Shown: positions 7,018 to 10,354 of the stretch, in pieces
Numbering within the stretch: the first letter of the stretch is position 1
Layout: every line of letters starts with the position of its first letter
Source: Promethearchaeota archaeon
GTDB lineage: Archaea > Asgardarchaeota > Lokiarchaeia > Sigynarchaeales > SOKP01
DNA: 10,354 nt
Assembly (NCBI GenBank): GCA_014729315.1
Contig: WJKD01000954.1
Location: 1 to 10,354, forward strand
Direction of reading: 5' to 3'
Program-made: the position numbers and the translations under genes
Notes under the pieces: generated by a model
What the model saw: the letters and a program-made list of their open reading frames with translations, nothing else
The model's database searches: none
Told to the model about the DNA's origin: nothing

Positions 7018-7932
7018 ATGATTAGACCTGAAATTCAACAATATGAAGTACTAGATAGAGATGACGGATTTTCAAAGTGTTGCGATAATCCCAGTATTAT
7101 TAAAAGTGAGGGATATTTTGTATGTAAAAATTGTGGAGTTCAAAGCGAAAGAGTTTACAAACATAACAGAGGATATTTTTACAAATACAAAGACGATGTG
7201 AATACGAAACAAAATGAAAAAGTCTATAGCAGAATAGGTCCTCGTACAGTAATTAACGGATACAGAGATGGAAAAGGAAGCGAATTGAAACCTTTAATTT
7301 TGTCTAGATATAGAAGATTAGCAAAAATTAACAGGGGTTTTAGGAACGGATACGAGAGAAATCTATGGATTGCATTTCCCATTTTTAACAAATATAAATT
7401 TACGCTTAATATACCGCAATATATTGAGCAAGATGTGATGAAAATTTATCTTTATATCGCGAAACAAAAGCTGGCCTTAGGACGTACTATAGACGCAATG
7501 ATGGCCGCATCCGTATATGTCGGATTAAAAATAAATGAAATTGCGATTTCAATCGAAGAAATTGCGGACATAGGCCATATTTCCAAACAAGCGTTAGTTA
7601 AGGGATACCAAATAGTCTTTTCGGAAGTATTGCCTAATCTTAATCTTTCAGTAACCAGTTATTCCCCCTATCAATATATTAATCAAATCACAAGTCAAAT
7701 GAAATTGACTATGAGAGTTAGAAAAACTGCCATCAATCTCCTCAGAAAAGCTGAAGCGATAGGATTGAACTTTTCGGGTAAAGATCCAAAAGGTATCGCA
7801 GCGGCATCGATTTATCTTTCGTCCAAAATTTGTGAAGAAGATGAAACTCAAAAAAATATTTGTAAATACGCCAAAGTTTCAGAAGCAACGCTTAGGGTAC
7901 GAAAAAAGGAAATAAAAAAATTCCTGAAATGA
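7018..7932 (+). CDS. tfb: transcription initiation factor B (TFB/TFIIB family)
   Basis: A 304-residue archaeal general transcription factor that recruits RNA polymerase to TBP-bound promoters. The N-terminal zinc ribbon is unusual: C21-C22 as the first knuckle, then C36-x-x-C39 (CKNCG), instead of two spaced CxxC pairs. A B-reader/linker region follows (about 60-100, with IGPRTVI). Two cyclin repeats come next: repeat 1 contains GRTIDAMMAASVYVGLKI (155-172) and repeat 2 contains KDPKGIAAASIYLSSKI (255-271), both classic TFB signatures. Repeat 2 ends with a helix-turn-helix (VSEATLRVRKKEI) that would read the BRE. Length is normal. It is downstream of an Lrp-type gene and upstream of kaiB. Divergence in the ribbon suggests a specialised paralogue rather than the main TFB, since archaea often have several, but only the rest of the genome could show this. 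Confidence 0.95.
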   Translation: MIRPEIQQYEVLDRDDGFSKCCDNPSIIKSEGYFVCKNCGVQSERVYKHNRGYFYKYKDDVNTKQNEKVYSRIGPRTVINGYRDGKGSELKPLILSRYRRLAKINRGFRNGYERNLWIAFPIFNKYKFTLNIPQYIEQDVMKIYLYIAKQKLALGRTIDAMMAASVYVGLKINEIAISIEEIADIGHISKQALVKGYQIVFSEVLPNLNLSVTSYSPYQYINQITSQMKLTMRVRKTAINLLRKAEAIGLNFSGKDPKGIAAASIYLSSKICEEDETQKNICKYAKVSEATLRVRKKEIKKFLK

Positions 7933-7935
7933 TTG

Positions 7936-7970
7936 TAGAATTTTAATAACTCTAAACCATCTAAATTCTA
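7936..7970 (+). repeat. inverted repeat just after the TFB stop
   Basis: TAGAATTT (7936-7943) and AAATTCTA (7963-7970) form an exact 8-bp stem around a 19-nt loop, starting 4 nt after the TFB stop codon. It could fold in the 3' end of the mRNA. The half-site TAGAAT/ATTCTA recurs before kaiB. Confidence 0.35.
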
Positions 7971-8021
7971 TCTATTTTAAAAATCTTAATTTTCCCATAA
8001 AATTATCAGAAGGGGTAAGTA

Positions 8022-8034
8022 TTTTTTTTCTTTT
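8022..8034 (+). terminator. T-rich terminator after the TFB gene
   Basis: T8-C-T4 about 90 bp after the TFB stop, followed by another T7 run at 8060-8066. Archaeal RNA polymerase terminates at such T tracts without needing a hairpin. It probably separates TFB transcription from kaiBC. Confidence 0.5.
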
Positions 8035-8205
8035 AGTATTAATAAATTATTAACTCGATTTTTTTATGCTTTAATCATTATTAATCAATAGGAACTATAC
8101 AAAAAAGAGTATAAAAAATAAAAAAATAATGAAACTCGCAACAAAAAGCGACGATTTTAAATCACATTTAAAAAATATTAAAGATAATAAGAATTTAATG
8201 TATTA

Positions 8206-8224
8206 ATTCTAAAATAAATAGAAT
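8206..8224. promoter_or_regulatory. dyad upstream of kaiB, possible operator
   Basis: ATTCTA and TAGAAT surround seven bases and end 32 bp before the kaiB ATG, near where transcription from the TATA-like run 8168-8177 would begin. A dimeric regulator could bind here; which one is not known. Confidence 0.3.
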
Positions 8225-8256
8225 CCAAAAAAGAGCGAACAAAAAACGGGAATAAA

Positions 8257-8514
8257 ATGAGTAATTTTATGTTCATGTTGTTTATTGCTGGGATGAATAC
8301 CAAATCAAAAAGAGCGCTCAAGAATATAAAAAGCATACTAAGCAAAATGAACATAGATTACGATTTAATCACGATTAATCTCTTAGAAAATATTCAAATT
8401 GCCGAAACAACTAGAATTGTCGCTACTCCAATGTTAATAAGAACGAAACCTGGACCGATAATGAGATTTGTGGGCGATTTCTCAAATTTGGAATCTGATT
8501 TGATCGTAAGTTAA
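8257..8514 (+). CDS. kaiB: KaiB-family clock protein
   Basis: An 85-residue thioredoxin-like KaiB. The N-terminal strand and turn FMLFIAGMNTKSKRALKNI (5-23) match the KaiB pattern LYVAG.TPNS..AL..L. The ATPML stretch (56-60) keeps the proline of the family's ATPTL motif, and KPGPIMRFVGDFSN (64-77) matches PPPVRRIIGDLSN. The C-terminus is about 15 residues shorter than cyanobacterial KaiB, ending soon after the region that refolds when KaiB binds KaiC. KaiB attaches to the first ATPase ring of phosphorylated KaiC. It lies 20 bp before kaiC on the same strand, which supports a functional pair. Translation starts at the ATG at 8257, with a weak GGGA about 9 nt upstream. Whether it switches fold cannot be judged from sequence. 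Confidence 0.9.
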   Translation: MSNFMFMLFIAGMNTKSKRALKNIKSILSKMNIDYDLITINLLENIQIAETTRIVATPMLIRTKPGPIMRFVGDFSNLESDLIVS

Positions 8515-8534
8515 AGCTTAATTTCTGAAGAGTC

Positions 8535-9986
8535 ATGCAAAAATTATCTAAAATTCCCAGTGGTATTGAGGGCTTTGATTACATTTCTAAGGGAGGTATC
8601 CCTCTAAATAGAACGACTTTAATTTCGGGTACTCCGGGGAGTGGAAAAACGATATTTTGTGTTCAATTTCTTATTGGAGGGATTGAAAACGCAAATCAAC
8701 CGGGAGTTTTTGTAACTTTTGAAGAATCACCTCAAGATATTGTTGAAAATATGATTGACTTCGGTTGGGACATTCAAAAGCATATAGATAATGGGCTTTG
8801 GAAATTTGTTGACATTTCGCCATATGTTAATGACGATTTTGAGATTAAAGGAGATTATGATCTAAGCGGGCTTCTGATTAGAATCAAGAGCACAATAAAA
8901 AAAATTGGGGCAAAAAGAGTAGCGTTAGATTCGTTAGCAGCTCTCTTTAACCAATTCCCCGATTCCTCCATTGTAAGAAAAGAAATTTTAAGGCTTAAAA
9001 CTTGTCTTAAATCTTTGTCAGTTACATCGCTAATCACATCAGAATACTACGAGGACTATCCTAAATATCATCAATTTGAAATCGTTGATTTTGTCAGCGA
9101 TAATCTAATAATTTTAAAGAATAGTCCATCGCGGGAATATCGCAGAAGAACCATAGAGATTCTTAAATATAGGGGCTCTGATCATAGAAAGGGGCAGCAT
9201 TCTTTTACAATAAGAGCCGACAGAGGAATAGTTATTATTTCTTTTGAAAGACAACTAGATCCGTTGAATATTAACACAAAACGAGTTTCATCAGGTTTGG
9301 AAGATTTAGACGAGATCCTCGGAGGAGGACTTTTCCAAGGATCAACCACTCTTATTTCTGGACAGACTGGTACAGGAAAAACACTATTATTACTTTCAAT
9401 GTTAAATGGGTTGTTACAGAAGGGAGAAAAATGTATCATGTTTAACTTTGAAGAAAGTAGAGAACAAATCTTGAAAAAAGCCCTGTTATGGAACATTGAT
9501 TTAGAAAAAGCAGAAAGAGGGGACCAGTTTAGGTTATATAATATTTACCCAGAATCACAAGAAATTGAAGATCTTATAATTGATGTTAAGACCAAGTTAA
9601 AAGAATTTTCTCCTAATCGAGTATTTATTGATAGTATTTCTGCGTTAGAACGAATAACCACGGAAATCACTTACAGAGAATCTTTAATTAATATGCTCCT
9701 CTATTTTCGAGAAATGAATATAATCGGATTTTTAACGAGTACCTCGCCCGCTGTTGAATTTACTTTATTAAATTCACAAGAACATATTTCTACGCTCTCA
9801 GATGCAATAATTTTGTTGCGATATTTTGAAAGAGATGGCAAAATTGGTCGGGCTTTAGCTATAATGAAAATAAGAGACTCAGATCACTCAAAATATTTCT
9901 TAGAATACAAGATTAGTGATAATGGCGTGAGTATCCTTTCCCCAATAAAGCAAAATATGGGAATCTTCAAAACTTTGAATGTATAG
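8535..9986 (+). CDS. kaiC: KaiC-type double-domain ATPase with conserved phosphorylation pair
   Basis: A 483-residue protein with two RecA-like KaiC domains. CI: Walker A GTPGSGKT (32-39), catalytic E63-E64 (TFEES), Walker B aspartate D132 (ALDSLAAL). CII: Walker A GQTGTGKT (276-283), E306-E307 (NFEES), Walker B D366 (FIDSISAL). In CII, SQEHISTLSDAI (414-425) aligns with the cyanobacterial segment holding S431-T432, so S419-T420 are the likely autophosphorylation sites and S414 occupies the T426 position. KaiC hexamers autophosphorylate and dephosphorylate to keep time or relay state. The protein ends about 35 residues earlier than S. elongatus KaiC and lacks the A-loop tail that KaiA binds; no kaiA is visible. 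It is preceded by kaiB. Many archaeal KaiC-like proteins have other roles, but the kept Ser-Thr pair and the kaiB neighbour make true KaiC the best call. Confidence 0.95.
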   Translation: MQKLSKIPSGIEGFDYISKGGIPLNRTTLISGTPGSGKTIFCVQFLIGGIENANQPGVFVTFEESPQDIVENMIDFGWDIQKHIDNGLWKFVDISPYVNDDFEIKGDYDLSGLLIRIKSTIKKIGAKRVALDSLAALFNQFPDSSIVRKEILRLKTCLKSLSVTSLITSEYYEDYPKYHQFEIVDFVSDNLIILKNSPSREYRRRTIEILKYRGSDHRKGQHSFTIRADRGIVIISFERQLDPLNINTKRVSSGLEDLDEILGGGLFQGSTTLISGQTGTGKTLLLLSMLNGLLQKGEKCIMFNFEESREQILKKALLWNIDLEKAERGDQFRLYNIYPESQEIEDLIIDVKTKLKEFSPNRVFIDSISALERITTEITYRESLINMLLYFREMNIIGFLTSTSPAVEFTLLNSQEHISTLSDAIILLRYFERDGKIGRALAIMKIRDSDHSKYFLEYKISDNGVSILSPIKQNMGIFKTLNV

Positions 9987-9993
9987 AACTACG

Positions 9994-10005
9994 TTTTTAA
10001 TTTTT
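9994..10005 (+). terminator. T-rich terminator after kaiC
   Basis: Two T5 runs separated by AA begin 7 nt after the kaiC stop. They lie in the 22-bp gap between two converging stop codons, so kaiC transcripts should end here or overlap the opposing gene antisense. Confidence 0.45.
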
Positions 10006-10008
10006 CCC

Positions 10009-10354
10009 TTACACAATACTCGTATTCAAAACCAATATTAACAATAATAATCCTAATCCTGAGGTTAAAAAACCAATAATGATTTCCCCCTTTCTCTCAT
10101 TAAAATTTTCAAAAAACAACGATCCTAACGGCGTTGCAATAATACCGGCAATAACTATGGTTGATAAAAGTGCGATATCAGAAAGGACAATATTTCCGAA
10201 AAAAAGAAGATAGAGTAGAAAGCCCAATCCTGAAATTGTCGATTCAGAAAACGAAGTTAAAGTTTTAATCCCCTCGTAATTACCATCTTTGAATACTTTT
10301 TTGTAGGTTATCAAAGGCCCATATCCTGCTCCGGAAATTATTTGATTAAAAGAC
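10009..10354 (-). CDS. TauE/SafE-like membrane permease, C-terminal part (5' end beyond the window)
   Basis: The frame stays open to the right edge, giving 114 visible C-terminal residues. The first visible part, SGAGYGPLITYKKVFKDGN, resembles the glycine-rich repeat opening the second half of TauE/SafE (DUF81) transporters, in which an anion-exporting bundle is built from two similar halves. Three hydrophobic segments follow: STISGLGFLLYLLFFGNIV, ALLSTIVIAGIIATPLGSLF and a last one ending in LGLLLLILVL, separated by a short charged loop (NERKGE). Such proteins are proposed to export sulfite, sulfoacetate or other small organic anions; the substrate cannot be inferred. A TTG at 10314 is in frame but probably internal, because coding resemblance continues upstream of it. 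It converges on kaiC with only 22 bp between stops. Family assignment is by eye on a partial protein. Confidence 0.65.
   Translation of the reverse strand, partial: SFNQIISGAGYGPLITYKKVFKDGNYEGIKTLTSFSESTISGLGFLLYLLFFGNIVLSDIALLSTIVIAGIIATPLGSLFFENFNERKGEIIIGFLTSGLGLLLLILVLNTSIV

Larger units (their letters stand above)
7933..8256 (+). other. 324-bp AT-rich spacer between the TFB gene and kaiB
   Basis: Holds, in order: the inverted repeat after the TFB stop, two T-rich terminator tracts (8022-8034, 8060-8066), TATAC/GTATA flanking eight bases (8096-8113), several TATA-like boxes (8109-8120, 8168-8177), a 25-codon ORF starting at the ATG at 8129, and an ATTCTA-N7-TAGAAT dyad (8206-8224). The short ORF (8129-8206) has a lysine-rich product and no ribosome binding site I can see, so I do not call it a gene. 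No RNA gene or mobile element is evident. The length suggests that kaiBC has its own, perhaps regulated, promoter. Confidence 0.5.

Noticed and set aside
9182..9496. 104-residue minus-strand ORF
   Set aside because: It is antisense to the KaiC CII Walker A region, which explains the open frame.

Overview
The window reads as a stretch of an archaeal chromosome, most likely Asgard (Lokiarchaeia/Heimdallarchaeia-like). The DNA is strongly AT-rich. It encodes an archaeal transcription factor B, candidate promoters are TATA-like boxes rather than -35/-10 pairs, and there is a Gtr/Rag-like small GTPase of the kind abundant in Asgard genomes. This sits beside bacterial-type genes (gyrB, response regulators, kaiB/kaiC), a mixture common in these lineages. 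The lineage call is inference; no rRNA or other marker gene is present.

Left part (1-3934, all minus strand). gyrB starts at 1626 and runs off the left edge inside its TOPRIM domain. Upstream of it lie a small unrecognised 70-residue ORF whose GTG start overlaps the stop of a divergent dihydropteroate synthase (folP) and, further upstream, a response regulator (RR1).

Middle part (3935-6214). RR1 and a paralogous response regulator (RR2, plus strand) diverge from a 285-bp spacer. Both have a receiver domain followed by the same non-DNA-binding C-terminal domain, which contains a W-D-x-x-L-G-P-I-I signature and looks longin-like. RR2 is split by a one-base frame change at a run of nine T. Converging on RR2 is a two-gene unit: an ArsR-type winged-helix regulator, then a Gtr/Rag-like GTPase. 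In eukaryotes Rag GTPases are regulated by longin-domain proteins (the NPRL2 and FLCN families), so this block may link phosphorelay input to a Rag-like switch. That is the most unusual feature of the window.

Right part (6215-10354). On the plus strand lie a possible 61-residue ORF, an Lrp/AsnC regulator with a clear Shine-Dalgarno, a TFB paralogue with an atypical zinc ribbon, a 324-bp AT-rich spacer, and a kaiB-kaiC pair. KaiC has two ATPase domains and keeps the Ser-Thr autophosphorylation pair, but lacks the C-terminal tail that KaiA uses in cyanobacteria, and no kaiA is visible. A partial TauE/SafE-like membrane protein converges on kaiC at the right edge.

Taken together the window is dominated by signalling and transcription control: two receiver proteins, a GTPase, three transcription regulators/factors and a clock-like phospho-ATPase. 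Housekeeping genes (gyrase, pterin synthesis) flank it on the left. No RNA genes, CRISPR arrays, insertion sequences or phage genes were found.
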